This document shows positions 1 through 9,115 of a DNA stretch of 64,000 nt, one piece after another (position 1 is the stretch's first letter; the number at the start of each line of letters is the position of its first letter). A model generated the notes under the pieces. That model was given only the letters and a program-made list of their open reading frames with translations. It made no database searches and was not told the origin of the DNA. This DNA is from Nocardioides bruguierae. GTDB lineage: Bacteria; Actinomycetota; Actinomycetes; Propionibacteriales; Nocardioidaceae. The stretch lies in NCBI RefSeq assembly GCF_023656415.1, contig NZ_JAMOIL010000003.1, positions 171,255 through 235,254 of the forward strand, in the 5' to 3' direction. The position numbers and the translations under genes were made by a program.

Positions 1-418
1 CGCCCAGCTGCCACCCCTCGACCACGGCGCGCAGCAGGGCCGGGTCGTCGGCGGGCAGGGCCAGGGCGACGCTGGCGCAGTTGGTCACCACGCGCGCCGC
101 GCCACCGGCCGCGCGGCGCAGGGCGGCCGGGCCGGCGTCCTTGCCGAGGCCGACCAGGACGAGCTGCGGGCTGCCGATCACGCCGTTGGTCGGCACGCGC
201 ACGACCTCGCCGGCCTCGCCCTTGAGCCCCAGCGAGGCGAGCATCGGGTCCAGCTTGCGGCCGTAGGCCTTGGCCACGTCCTCGCCGCCCGCGGCCAGCG
301 CGACGGCGGGGCCGGACTTGCGGCGCCCCGAGGGCGAGGCGGGCACCAGGCCGACGACGACGGCGTCGGCCTTGGTCTTGGCGGGGCTGGCGGCACGGAG
401 GAGGAAGGACGGGCTCAC
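1..418 (-). CDS. pepA: leucyl aminopeptidase, N-terminal part (cut by window edge)
   Basis: The visible ~139 residues resemble the N-terminal domain of M17 leucyl aminopeptidases, cytosolic hexameric metallo-exopeptidases that trim N-terminal residues from peptides. Recognisable pieces are the core strands around LVLVGLGK and the segment [12 protein letters not shown]. The catalytic metal ligands sit in the C-terminal domain, beyond position 1, so activity cannot be judged. I chose the GTG at 418 because a -10-like hexamer TAGCCT (426-431) lies exactly 7 nt upstream, the leaderless arrangement seen at many starts here. It is divergent from gcvT with 91 nt between them. Identification rests on family resemblance of a non-catalytic domain, hence moderate confidence. 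Confidence 0.75.
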   Translation of the reverse strand, partial: MSPSFLLRAASPAKTKADAVVVGLVPASPSGRRKSGPAVALAAGGEDVAKAYGRKLDPMLASLGLKGEAGEVVRVPTNGVIGSPQLVLVGLGKDAGPAALRRAAGGAARVVTNCASVALALPADDPALLRAVVEGWQLG

Positions 419-509
419 GCGGGCCAGGCTAACCACACCTGACGCCGGGTCGGGTGGGGACGGGGCCGGGCACGGCCGATCGGTGAGGCGTTCGGGTAGG
501 TTCCGGGCC

Positions 510-1604
510 ATGTCGCTGCTGACCTCACCCCTGCACGAGCGCCACGTCGCGCTGGGCGCCAAGCTCGGCGAGTTCGGCGGCTGGTCGATGCCTCTGGAGT
601 ACGCGGACGGCGGCGTGGTGGCCGAGCACACCGCGGTGCGCGAGGCCGTCGGGATCTTCGACGTCAGCCACCTCGGCAAGGCGACCGTCTCCGGCCCGGG
701 CGCGGCCGACTTCGTCAACGCCTGCCTCACCAACGACCTGGGCCGCATCGTCCCGGGCCAGGCGCAGTACACGCTGTGCTGCGACGAGAGTGGCGGCGTC
801 GTCGACGACCTGATCGTCTACCTGCACTCGCCCGAGCACCTGCTGCTCGTGCCGAACGCGGCCAACACCGCCGAGGTCGTGCGCCGCCTGCGCGAGGCGG
901 CCCCCGCCGGCGTCACCGTCACCGACGAGCACCGCGACCACGCCGTCCTGGCCGTCCAGGGACCCGCCTGCGACGCCGTCATGGTGGGCGCCGGGCTCCC
1001 CGTGGGGCACGACTACATGAGCTTCGTGACCGCCAGCTTCGCCGACACCGACGTGGTCGTCTGCCGCACCGGGTACACGGGCGAGCGGGGCTACGAGGTC
1101 ATCGCCCCCGTGGCCGTGGCCACCCGGCTCTGGGACGCCCTCGTCGAGGCCGGCACCGAGCACGGCCTGCGGCCCGCCGGCCTCGGGGCGCGCGACACGC
1201 TGCGCACCGAGATGGGCTACCCGCTGCACGGCCAGGACCTGTCGATGGACATCACCCCGGTGCAGGCCCGGTCGGCCTGGGCCGTCGGGTGGGACAAGCC
1301 GACCTTCTGGGGCAAGGAGGCGCTGGCCGCCGAGCGCGCCGCCAAGCCCGCCCGCGTCCTGCGCGGCCTCAAGGCCGTGGGTCGCGGCATCCCGCGCGCC
1401 CACATGGAGGTCTCCCACGAGGGACGCCCCGTCGGGGAGATCACCTCGGGCACCTTCAGCCCCACCCTGCGCACCGGCATCGGCCTGGCACTCGTGGCCG
1501 CGGACGTGCCGGCCGACGCCCGGGTCAGCGTCGACGTCCGCGGTCGCACCCTGGAGTTCGACCTGGTCAAGCCGCCGTTCGTCGAGACCGGCGTCCGGGG
1601 CTGA
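510..1604 (+). CDS. gcvT: aminomethyltransferase, T-protein of the glycine cleavage system
   Basis: GcvT transfers the methylene group from the aminomethyl-lipoyl H-protein to tetrahydrofolate, releasing ammonia. The 364 residues match the family's usual length. The folate-binding domain fills roughly residues 1-260 and includes [10 protein letters not shown], which holds the catalytic Asp, and GYTGERGYE. The C-terminal barrel follows to the end with typical [12 protein letters not shown]. The ATG at 510 is preceded by TAGGTT (497-502) 7 nt upstream, so the mRNA is probably leaderless. The other glycine-cleavage genes (gcvP, gcvH) are not in the window, and no glycine riboswitch fits in the short upstream gap. 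It shares folate chemistry with glyA near 51.3 kb. Confidence 0.95.
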   Translation: MSLLTSPLHERHVALGAKLGEFGGWSMPLEYADGGVVAEHTAVREAVGIFDVSHLGKATVSGPGAADFVNACLTNDLGRIVPGQAQYTLCCDESGGVVDDLIVYLHSPEHLLLVPNAANTAEVVRRLREAAPAGVTVTDEHRDHAVLAVQGPACDAVMVGAGLPVGHDYMSFVTASFADTDVVVCRTGYTGERGYEVIAPVAVATRLWDALVEAGTEHGLRPAGLGARDTLRTEMGYPLHGQDLSMDITPVQARSAWAVGWDKPTFWGKEALAAERAAKPARVLRGLKAVGRGIPRAHMEVSHEGRPVGEITSGTFSPTLRTGIGLALVAADVPADARVSVDVRGRTLEFDLVKPPFVETGVRG

Positions 1605-1605
1605 C

Positions 1606-1929
1606 GTGCTGCCGGCGCTGCCGCCCGCCCGGGAGCCGGCCTTCCGGGACCCCGAGCCCGTCGCCCGCCCGTGGTCGTGGCGGTTGCTCGACGACGCCGG
1701 GGAGCCCGCGACCTCGGCACCCCGTGACCGGGAGCGGGACGGGGACCGGGACGGTGAGCCGGAGCCCGAGGACGCGGTGAGCGACGTGCCCGCCGGGTTC
1801 CCCAGCCGGGGTGACGCCGAGACGTGGCTCGGCACCGCCTGGCGCGGCCTGGCCGCCGCCGGGGTGGCCTCCGTCGTCCTGGTCCAGGAGGGCCGCGAGG
1901 TCACGAGGCTGGTGCTGGGCCGGGGCTGA
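1606..1929 (+). CDS. small hypothetical protein behind gcvT
   Basis: A 107-residue protein I cannot assign. It starts with GTG one base after the gcvT stop, so it is almost certainly co-transcribed. The middle (residues ~40-60) is a charged low-complexity stretch rich in Arg, Asp, Glu and Gly. The C-terminal part, around AETWLGTAWRGLAAAGVASVVLVQEG, looks folded and may be the conserved portion. No signal peptide or membrane segment is visible. Codon use matches its neighbours. Tight coupling to gcvT and normal third-position GC support a real gene; function unknown. Confidence 0.7.
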   Translation: MLPALPPAREPAFRDPEPVARPWSWRLLDDAGEPATSAPRDRERDGDRDGEPEPEDAVSDVPAGFPSRGDAETWLGTAWRGLAAAGVASVVLVQEGREVTRLVLGRG

Positions 1930-2001
1930 ATCGGGGTCGATCCGGGGCCGGTCCAGTCCGCTCGCGGGACCTTGGTCATCCCCGCAGGGGGTCTTCTCAA
2001 A

Positions 2002-2013
2002 CGGTTGCAACCG
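2002..2013. promoter_or_regulatory. 12-bp perfect palindrome, possible operator
   Basis: CGGTTGCAACCG lies 45 bp upstream of the start of the large secreted protein. Palindromes of this size in a promoter region often bind dimeric repressors, for example LacI-type proteins, but no regulator is encoded nearby and I see no second copy in the window. Confidence 0.3.
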
Positions 2014-2057
2014 GTGCCGATGTGAGCAGCATCATCCCTGCTCGCGATCGGACCCCC

Positions 2058-5000
2058 ATGCGCTCGTCACGTCCGCGCTCGTCCCGCCGACCCTGGGCGC
2101 TGCGCGCCCCGCGGGTCCGCTCCCTCCTGGCGGGCCTCCTGGCCGCCGCCACCACCGCGGCCGGTGTGGTGGCCCTGCCGACCGCTGCCTCGGCCTCCGT
2201 GCCGACCTGCGCGTCCGCGGGCCTCACCGTGACCAGCCTCGGCGGCCCGAACTTCTACATCGGCTCGGGCAGCACGCCGTCCTTCCTCTCCGGCTACACC
2301 GGCTACCGGGTGCTGAACGCCTCCGGCGCCCCGCTGGACGACCTGTACGTGACGCTGGGCGACTTCACCGGCGGTGCGCTCGACCTGGCCGCCGGGCAGG
2401 CGCCGACGCAGCGGGTGGGCGACCTCGCGGACGCCGGCGACGGCGAGCGGTTCTGGTACCTCACCGCCTCCGGCGCGAGCGCGCTGGCCCAGCAGCACAC
2501 GGTCACGGTCTCCCAGCACCGTCCCGGCCTGCCCTCCTCGTCCGTGCTGTGCACGACCAGCGGTGGCTTCACCCAGGTCGCGCAGACGACCTCGGCCAAC
2601 GCCAACAAGGTCGAGACCGTCACCGTCGACGGCGGCACGCCGACCATCGGCTCGACCTTCACCGTCACCGTCACCGGCACCACGGGCACCATCGGCGCGG
2701 GGGTCATCGGCGACAGCCAGTCGTTCTGGATGACCCCCTCGGTGGACGCGGCGTGGCCGGCGGACGCCTTCCGGCTGATCGGCACCGAGCTGACCATGTC
2801 GCCGGACGGCTCGGCGCCCGCGATCACCTGGACCAACACGCTGCGCCTGGCCGACCTCGGCGCCTCGGCGCGCCCCTACACGGCCGTCTACACCTTCCGC
2901 GCCGTCGGCTTCACGCACGCGCCGGCCACGGTGCGTCCGGTGCACCAGATCGCCTCGGGCAACCTGATGAAGTACACCGGCTCCTACCCGGCCTCCCTGC
3001 CGCCGATCACCCCGCCGGACAACGACCTGACCGCGGCGGCGACCGCCGACCCGGCGACGCTGCCGACCGGTGGCGGCACCACCACCGTCACCACCGCCGT
3101 CGCCGGCACCGCCGGCGCCGAGCTCGACGAGGTCGGCCTGACGCCGCCCGACGGGGCGAGCGTGGTGCCCGGCACCGCCACCTGGTGCGGCGAGCCGGTC
3201 GGCGACCCCGAGCTGGTCGACGGCGTCTGGGTCGTGACCGGCCCCTTCGTCCTCATGCCCGGAGGCTGCGACTTCGTCGTGGACGTGCTGCTCGACGGCA
3301 CCCCGGGCGACCAGGACATCACGGTCGAGCCCACCGTCGGCGACAGCATCGTCGGCACCAGCACCGACGTCGTCGACGGCTCCAACGCCGCCGGCGTCAC
3401 CGTCGAGGTGAACACCCCGCCGGTCACCGTGCCGCGCACCGTGGTGGTGGACCCGGGCGGCTGGGCCTCGGTGCCGCTGCACCTCCTGGCCTCCGACCCT
3501 GACGGCGACCCGCTGGTCCTGACCGACGTCGAGCAGCCCCTCGACGGCACCGCCTTCTGGGACCCGTCCGGGATCGACTACCTCGGCGACCCGCTGCCCG
3601 AGGGCGACCCGGTCGGCTACACCGTCTCCGACGGCCGCGGCGGCACCGCCACCGGCACGCTGCTGGTGCTCCCGTTCGGTGCGACGCCGACGGCCGCGCC
3701 GCAGACCATCACCGTGGAGCCGGTGCCCGACCAGCTGGTCGGCGACGAGGTCCTCGTCCGCGCCACGGCCACCTCCGGCCTCCCGGTCGCCCTGGCGACC
3801 ACCACCCCCGAGACCTGCTCCGTCGTCGACCACGGCGACGGCACCGCCACCGTGACGGCGCTCGCCGAGGGCGAGTGCGTCCTGGTGGCGACCCAGGACG
3901 GCGACGAGGACTGGGCGGCCGCGACGCCGGTCGAGGTCCCCGTGACCGTCACCCGGGCGCCGCAGGTGCTCACCCTGGACGGCGCCCTCCCGACCGGGCT
4001 GGAGCCGGGCGGGGAGGTGGACCTGTCCGTGCTCAGCGACGCCGGCCTGCCCGTCGGCTGGACCAGCCTGACCCCGGAGGTCTGCACCGTCGACGAGGCC
4101 GGCCACGTCGTGACCCTGGCTGCGGGCACCTGCCGGCTCGAGGCCTCCCAGCCCGGCGACGCCGCGCACCTGCCGGCCGAGCCGCTGGTGCTCGTCCTCA
4201 CCGTGACCGGAGCGGCCCAGCCGCAGGTGGTCACCGCCTCGGGCCCGGCCCAGGTGCGCGTCGGTGGCACGGCGACGGTGCTCGGCGAGGCCACCTCGGA
4301 GCTGCCCGTCACCTTCACCAGCCTCACCCCCGAGACCTGCTCGGTGGACGAGCAGGGCGCCGTCACGGCGCTCGCCGAGGGCGCCTGCGACATCGAGGTC
4401 TCGCAGGAGGGCGACGACGCCTGGCTGCCCGCCGAGCCGGTGGTCGTGCGTCTCGCCGTCGTGCCCCGCGACGCCCAGCTGCTCGGCCTCGGTGCGCCGG
4501 CCGTCGTCCTCGCCGGGCCCGCCCCGGTGACCGTCACGGCCACCAGCAGTGCCGGGCTCCCGGTCTCCTTCGTCGCCGCCGGCGCCTGCACCGTGCTCGA
4601 CGTGACCCACGCCGAGGGGGCGAGCAGCGCGACGCTGTCGGTCACCGACCCGGGTGCCTGCGAGGTCGAGGCGCAGCAGCCGGGCGACGCCGACCACGCG
4701 CCGGCGCAGCCCGTCTCGGCCGCCCTCGACGTCGTCACCCCCGTCGACGACGTCCTCCGGGTGCCGGCCGGCACCACCGCCGCCGTGGTGGTCGACGTGC
4801 TCGACAACGACCCGGCCGGCCCCGTCCCGAGCCGCGTCGGCCGCGCCGAGCACGGTGCCACGGCCCTGCGTGCGGGCACCGTCACCTACCGGCCCCGCGC
4901 CGGCTACCGGGGCGCGGACGCCTTCACCTACACGGTCCGCGACGAGCAGGGGCGCACGGCGACGGCCACCGTCTCGGTCCGTGTGGCCAACGCGGCCCCG

Positions 5001-5837
5001 AGCCTGGTCGTCTCCGACGTCCGCCAGCCCGCCGGCACCACTCGCACGGTGCGGCTCCGGGTGGCCGACCCGAACCGGGACGACGTGGTGGTCACCGCGG
5101 CCGTCGACGAGCCGGGCGTCACCGCCACCGTGCGTGAGGGCCGCCTGGTGCTCCGCGCCGGGCGCGAGGTCTCCGGCCACGTGCGGGTGCGGCTGACCGC
5201 GACGGACGAGGTGGGCGCGACCGCGTCCGCCGTGCTCGTCGACGTCGTCACCCCGCCGCGGGTGCGGGTGGCCCGCCAGCGCTTCGTGGAGGGTGCCGGC
5301 CGTGCCGACACCCGGGTCTCCTGGAGCCCGGCGCCCACCACCGACGCCCGCTACGAGGTCCTCGTCGACGGGCAGCGCGTGTGCGTGACCGCCGACCTCC
5401 TGTGCGACCTGGACCGGGTGCTCGGCCCCACCCACCAGGTGCGGGTGCGGGTGCTCGGTCGCGACGGCACCGCCTCGGGCCTGCGCACGGCGACGCGCAC
5501 CGAGGGCTCGCGGGTGTGGATGGCGACGGTCTACTTCGACCCGGACGAGTGGGAGCTGACCGACGGCCAGCGCACCCGTCTGGAGAAGATCGCCCGCCGC
5601 ATCGTCGCCCTCGGCTTCGGCCGCGCCTACGTCGAGGGCTACACCGACGCCGACGGTGACGCCGCCTCCAACCTGCGGCTCGCCCACGCCCGCACCGGCA
5701 CGGTGGCCGCGCTGCTGGCCGGGCGCGGCATCGGCTCGGACCAGGCCTGGTTCGGCGAGGACGACCCGGTCGCCAGCAACGCGACGACCACCGGCAAGTC
5801 CCAGAACCGCCGGGTGGAGATCTACATCGGCTGGTGA
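2058..5837 (+). CDS. large secreted Ig-like repeat protein with C-terminal OmpA-like domain
   Basis: A 1259-residue exported protein. Residues 1-46 are a long Arg-rich signal peptide ending AASAS. An N-terminal region without clear family extends to ~450. A cadherin/Big-type domain follows (~451-540, with LASDPDGDPL and YTVSDGRGG). Next come about four ~85-residue repeats (~550-895) carrying the recurring elements TPETCSV and G-D-(A/E)-(D/A)-(H/W), each with a conserved Cys, then another Ig-like domain (~895-985, VLDNDPAGP). The last ~108 residues (~1152-1259) form an OmpA-like domain with GYTDADGD, N-L-R-L-A-H-A-R-T and NRRVEI, the Asp and Arg that bind diaminopimelate in this family. Inference: a cell-wall-anchored surface protein held by peptidoglycan. 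The ATG at 2058 is the start giving the best signal peptide. Confidence 0.85.
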   Translation: MRSSRPRSSRRPWALRAPRVRSLLAGLLAAATTAAGVVALPTAASASVPTCASAGLTVTSLGGPNFYIGSGSTPSFLSGYTGYRVLNASGAPLDDLYVTLGDFTGGALDLAAGQAPTQRVGDLADAGDGERFWYLTASGASALAQQHTVTVSQHRPGLPSSSVLCTTSGGFTQVAQTTSANANKVETVTVDGGTPTIGSTFTVTVTGTTGTIGAGVIGDSQSFWMTPSVDAAWPADAFRLIGTELTMSPDGSAPAITWTNTLRLADLGASARPYTAVYTFRAVGFTHAPATVRPVHQIASGNLMKYTGSYPASLPPITPPDNDLTAAATADPATLPTGGGTTTVTTAVAGTAGAELDEVGLTPPDGASVVPGTATWCGEPVGDPELVDGVWVVTGPFVLMPGGCDFVVDVLLDGTPGDQDITVEPTVGDSIVGTSTDVVDGSNAAGVTVEVNTPPVTVPRTVVVDPGGWASVPLHLLASDPDGDPLVLTDVEQPLDGTAFWDPSGIDYLGDPLPEGDPVGYTVSDGRGGTATGTLLVLPFGATPTAAPQTITVEPVPDQLVGDEVLVRATATSGLPVALATTTPETCSVVDHGDGTATVTALAEGECVLVATQDGDEDWAAATPVEVPVTVTRAPQVLTLDGALPTGLEPGGEVDLSVLSDAGLPVGWTSLTPEVCTVDEAGHVVTLAAGTCRLEASQPGDAAHLPAEPLVLVLTVTGAAQPQVVTASGPAQVRVGGTATVLGEATSELPVTFTSLTPETCSVDEQGAVTALAEGACDIEVSQEGDDAWLPAEPVVVRLAVVPRDAQLLGLGAPAVVLAGPAPVTVTATSSAGLPVSFVAAGACTVLDVTHAEGASSATLSVTDPGACEVEAQQPGDADHAPAQPVSAALDVVTPVDDVLRVPAGTTAAVVVDVLDNDPAGPVPSRVGRAEHGATALRAGTVTYRPRAGYRGADAFTYTVRDEQGRTATATVSVRVANAAPSLVVSDVRQPAGTTRTVRLRVADPNRDDVVVTAAVDEPGVTATVREGRLVLRAGREVSGHVRVRLTATDEVGATASAVLVDVVTPPRVRVARQRFVEGAGRADTRVSWSPAPTTDARYEVLVDGQRVCVTADLLCDLDRVLGPTHQVRVRVLGRDGTASGLRTATRTEGSRVWMATVYFDPDEWELTDGQRTRLEKIARRIVALGFGRAYVEGYTDADGDAASNLRLAHARTGTVAALLAGRGIGSDQAWFGEDDPVASNATTTGKSQNRRVEIYIGW

Positions 5838-5879
5838 CGGCCCCCCGCTCACGCCCCCGCGCCTGGCAGGCTCGGGGGC

Positions 5880-6734
5880 GTGAGCACGCACCCGTTCCGC
5901 CAGGTCGACGTCTTCTCCTCCGCCCCGCTCGGGGGCAACCCGGTCGCGGTGGTGCACGACGCCGACGGCGTGGACGAGGCGCGGATGGCGGCGTTCGCGC
6001 GCTGGACCAACCTGTCCGAGACCACGTTCCTGCTCGCGCCGACGCCGCAGGGGGCAGCCGCCGGGGCCGACTACCGGCTGCGGATCTTCACCCCCGGCGA
6101 GGAGCTGCCCTTCGCCGGCCACCCGACCCTCGGCTCCGCGCACGCCTGGCTGGAGGCCGGGGGAGCGCCCCGCGTGGCGGGCCGCGTCGTGCAGGAGTGC
6201 GGGGTCGGCACCGTCGCGCTGCGCGTCGGGGAGGACGGCCTGGCCTTCGCCGCCCCGCCGCGGGCCCGCTCCGGTGAGGTGGACGAGGCCGACCTGGCGC
6301 GCGTGGCGCGGGCGCTGCGCGTCGCGCGGCCGGCGATCGTCGACGCCCGCTGGTGCGACAACGGCCCCGGCTGGGTCGGCGTCCGGCTGGCCGACGCCGC
6401 CGCCGTCCTGGCGCTGGAGCCGGACCTCACCGCCTTCGACGGCCTCGAGGTCGGCGTCGTGGGCACCTACGCCCCCGGGGAGCACCCGGACGGCGCCGCG
6501 GTGGAGGTGCGGGCGTTCTGCCCGGGCTTCGGCGTCGACGAGGACCCGGTGACCGGCTCGCTCAACGCCGCCCTGGGGCAGTGGCTGGCCGGCGGGCTGC
6601 TGCCGGAGGCCTACACCGCCGCCCAGGGCACCGTGCTGGGGCGCAGCGGCCGGGTCCGCGTGAGCCGGGTCGGGGCGGACGTGTGGGTCGGCGGCGACAC
6701 GCTGACCACGATCACGGGCAGCGTGACCCTGTAG
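5880..6734 (+). CDS. PhzF-family isomerase-like protein
   Basis: A 284-residue protein of the PhzF/diaminopimelate-epimerase-like fold, typical length for the family. Family landmarks are present: an acidic residue in TNLSETTFL (the position of the catalytic Glu of PhzF), [13 protein letters not shown], and the C-terminal [13 protein letters not shown] loop. PhzF itself isomerises an intermediate in phenazine synthesis, but most members are standalone and of unknown substrate. No other phenazine genes are present, so phenazine synthesis is not implied. Start GTG at 5880 has CAGGCT (5867-5872) 7 nt upstream. Confidence 0.85.
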   Translation: MSTHPFRQVDVFSSAPLGGNPVAVVHDADGVDEARMAAFARWTNLSETTFLLAPTPQGAAAGADYRLRIFTPGEELPFAGHPTLGSAHAWLEAGGAPRVAGRVVQECGVGTVALRVGEDGLAFAAPPRARSGEVDEADLARVARALRVARPAIVDARWCDNGPGWVGVRLADAAAVLALEPDLTAFDGLEVGVVGTYAPGEHPDGAAVEVRAFCPGFGVDEDPVTGSLNAALGQWLAGGLLPEAYTAAQGTVLGRSGRVRVSRVGADVWVGGDTLTTITGSVTL

Positions 6735-6759
6735 CCGCGCCAGCGCCTACGCTGAGGCC

Positions 6760-7572
6760 GTGCGCGCCTACCTCGACCTGCTCACTCGCATCCTCGACGA
6801 GGGCGTGGAGAAGACCGACCGGACGGGCACCGGCACGCTGTCGGTCTTCGGCCACCAGATGCGCTTCGACCTGGACGCGGGGTTCCCGCTGGTCACGACC
6901 AAGAAGGTGCACACGCGCTCGGTCTTCGGCGAGCTGCTGTGGTTCCTGCGCGGCGACACGAACGTCGCCTGGCTCCACGAGCGGGGCATCTCGATCTGGG
7001 ACGAGTGGGCCGACGAGGCCGGCGACCTCGGCCCCGTCTACGGCCACCAGTGGCGCTCGTGGCCGACCCCGAGCGGCACCCACGTCGACCAGATCGCCCA
7101 GGTCGTCGAGCAGATCCGGGCCACCCCGGACTCGCGGCGCCTCATCGTCTCGGCGTGGAACGTCGCCGACGTGCCCGACATGGCGCTCGCGCCCTGCCAC
7201 ACGATGTTCCAGTTCTACGTCGCCCCGGCGGACGACGGCGGCCCCGACCGGCTCTCCTGCCAGCTCTACCAGCGCTCGGGCGACGTGTTCCTCGGCGTGC
7301 CGTTCAACATCGCCTCCTACGCGCTGCTCACGCACATGGTCGCCCAGGTCACCGGCCTGCGGGTCGGCGACTTCGTGCACACCCTCGGCGACGCGCACCT
7401 CTACCTCAACCACCTCGAGCAGGCGCGCCTCCAGCTGACCCGCGAGCCGCGTCCGCTGCCCACGCTGGTGCTGGACCCCTCGGTCACCGCGCTGGACGCC
7501 TTCGAGCTCGAGCACATCAGCGTCGAGGGCTACGACCCGCACCCGGGCATCAAGGCCCCGGTGGCGGTCTGA
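6760..7572 (+). CDS. thyA: thymidylate synthase
   Basis: ThyA converts dUMP to dTMP using methylene-tetrahydrofolate, producing dihydrofolate. The 270-residue length is standard. The catalytic Cys is residue 146 in [11 protein letters not shown], and the N-terminal RTGTGT loop and the C-terminal IKAPVAV tail, which closes over the active site, are intact. The GTG start has TACGCT (6748-6753) 6 nt upstream. The stop overlaps the ATG of the dihydrofolate reductase gene (TGATG), so the two enzymes that consume and regenerate the folate cofactor are translationally coupled. Confidence 0.97.
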   Translation: MRAYLDLLTRILDEGVEKTDRTGTGTLSVFGHQMRFDLDAGFPLVTTKKVHTRSVFGELLWFLRGDTNVAWLHERGISIWDEWADEAGDLGPVYGHQWRSWPTPSGTHVDQIAQVVEQIRATPDSRRLIVSAWNVADVPDMALAPCHTMFQFYVAPADDGGPDRLSCQLYQRSGDVFLGVPFNIASYALLTHMVAQVTGLRVGDFVHTLGDAHLYLNHLEQARLQLTREPRPLPTLVLDPSVTALDAFELEHISVEGYDPHPGIKAPVAV

Positions 7573-8078
7573 TGCCCCTGCCCGACGGCACGCGTGTGGT
7601 CCTCGTGGCCGCCGTCGCCCGCAACGGCGTCATCGGCGACGGGCCCGACATCCCCTGGTCGGTGCCCGGCGAGCAGAGGACGTTCAAGCAGCTCACGACC
7701 GGCCACACGCTGCTGATGGGCCGCACGACGTACGAGTCGATCGGCCGCCCGCTGCCCGGCCGCACCACCATCGTCCTCACCCGCGACCCCGCGTGGCGGC
7801 CCGCCCCGGCGCCGGGCTCCGAGGACGTGCTCGTCGTGACGTCGGTGGCCGACGCGCTCGCCGCGGCGGCCGGCACGCAGGGCGACCTCATGGTCGCCGG
7901 CGGCGGCAGCGTCTACACGGCGCTGCTCGAGCACGCCGACGCCCAGGTGCTCACGGAGGTGCCGCTCGACCCGCCGGGCGACGTCCGCTACCCCGCCTTC
8001 CCGCCCCGCGACGGCTGGGTCGAGACCGGCCGCGAGCCGTTCGAGGGGTTCACCCGGGTCACCTACGAACGGGCCTGA
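7572..8078 (+). CDS. folA: dihydrofolate reductase
   Basis: Reduces the dihydrofolate made by ThyA back to tetrahydrofolate with NADPH. The 168-residue protein shows the usual landmarks: VAAVARNGVIG at the N-terminus, PWSVPGEQRTFK in the substrate pocket, LMGRTTYESIG, the LTRD strand, and the NADPH-binding VAGGGSVYTALL. The reading frame starts at the ATG overlapping the thyA stop, so expression depends on thyA. No truncation or unusual composition. Confidence 0.95.
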   Translation: MPLPDGTRVVLVAAVARNGVIGDGPDIPWSVPGEQRTFKQLTTGHTLLMGRTTYESIGRPLPGRTTIVLTRDPAWRPAPAPGSEDVLVVTSVADALAAAAGTQGDLMVAGGGSVYTALLEHADAQVLTEVPLDPPGDVRYPAFPPRDGWVETGREPFEGFTRVTYERA

Positions 8079-8100
8079 GCCTGCTGGCAGGCTGGTCGCC

Positions 8101-9048
8101 ATGACTGGCGAGAAGACCGACCTGCGCATCTTCACCGAGCCCCAGCAGGGCGCGACCTACGACGACCTGCTCGCGGTGGCCCGGGAGGCCGAGGAGCTGG
8201 GCTACGGCGCCTTCTTCCGCTCCGACCACTACCTGACGATGGGCGGCGACGGCCTGCCCGGCCCCACGGACGCCTGGACGACCCTGGCCGGCCTGGCCCG
8301 CGAGACCCGGAGCATCCGCCTCGGCACGCTGGTCACCAGCGCCACCTTCCGCCACCCGGGCCCGCTGGCGGTCCAGGTCGCCCAGGTCGACCAGATGTCC
8401 GGCGGCCGCGTCGACCTCGGGCTCGGGTCCGGCTGGTTCGAGGCCGAGCACCGCGCCTACGGCATCCCGTTCCCCTCGCTCAAGGAGCGCTTCGAGAAGC
8501 TCGGCGAGCAGCTGGAGCTGATCACCGGCCTGTGGGCCACCGAGGGCGGGTACTCCTTCGACGGCACCCACTACCAGGTCACCGACTCCCCGGGGCTGCC
8601 GAAGCCGGTCAACCGCAGCGGGCGCGCCGGCGGCGTCCCGGTGCTGGTGGGCGGCTCGGGCAAGCGGAAGACGCCGGCCCTGGCCGCGCGCTTCGCCGAC
8701 GAGTTCAACACCCCGTTCGCCGCCTTCGAGGACGCGCTCGTGCAGAACGACCGGGTCCGGGCTGCCTGCGAGGCGATCGACCGCGACCCGGCGTCCATGA
8801 CCCTCTCCGCGGCCCTCGTGCTCTGCGTCGGCGAGGACGAGGCGGAGGTGGCGCGCCGTGCGGCAGCCATCGGCCGCGAGGTGCCGGAGCTGCGCGAGAA
8901 CGGGCTCGCCGGCACGCCCGAGGAGGTCGTCGAGAAGATCGCCCGCTACACCGAGGCGGGCCACTCGCGCCTCTACCTCCAGGTGCTCGACCTCGCCGAC
9001 CTCGACCACCTCCGGCTGGTCGCCGAGCAGGTCATGCCGCACGTGTGA
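8101..9048 (+). CDS. LLM-class, probably F420-dependent, oxidoreductase
   Basis: A 315-residue member of the luciferase-like monooxygenase fold (TIM barrel) of the type common in actinobacteria, where most use coenzyme F420. Early in the chain is the RSDHYLTMGG segment, then VQVAQVDQMSGGRVDLGLGS and PVLVGGSGKRKT, which line the cofactor site in the family. The substrate cannot be read from sequence. Start ATG at 8101 has CAGGCT (8088-8093) 7 nt upstream, so it appears to have its own leaderless promoter despite lying 22 nt behind folA. Confidence 0.85.
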   Translation: MTGEKTDLRIFTEPQQGATYDDLLAVAREAEELGYGAFFRSDHYLTMGGDGLPGPTDAWTTLAGLARETRSIRLGTLVTSATFRHPGPLAVQVAQVDQMSGGRVDLGLGSGWFEAEHRAYGIPFPSLKERFEKLGEQLELITGLWATEGGYSFDGTHYQVTDSPGLPKPVNRSGRAGGVPVLVGGSGKRKTPALAARFADEFNTPFAAFEDALVQNDRVRAACEAIDRDPASMTLSAALVLCVGEDEAEVARRAAAIGREVPELRENGLAGTPEEVVEKIARYTEAGHSRLYLQVLDLADLDHLRLVAEQVMPHV

Positions 9049-9115
9049 GGTCCCCCGCGGCGGCACGGCGACGCGGGGGAGGGGTTCAGGGGGTGCGGGC
9101 GATAGCCTGACCCCC

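Noticed and set aside
419..509. Glycine riboswitch before gcvT
   Set aside because: Only 91 nt, occupied by two divergent leaderless promoters; no tandem aptamer features.
2067..6485. Minus-strand open frame of 1472 codons opposite the surface protein
   Set aside because: Its product is low-complexity Gly/Arg/Asp/His text produced by the antisense of a GC-rich gene; the plus strand has a signal peptide and recognised domains.
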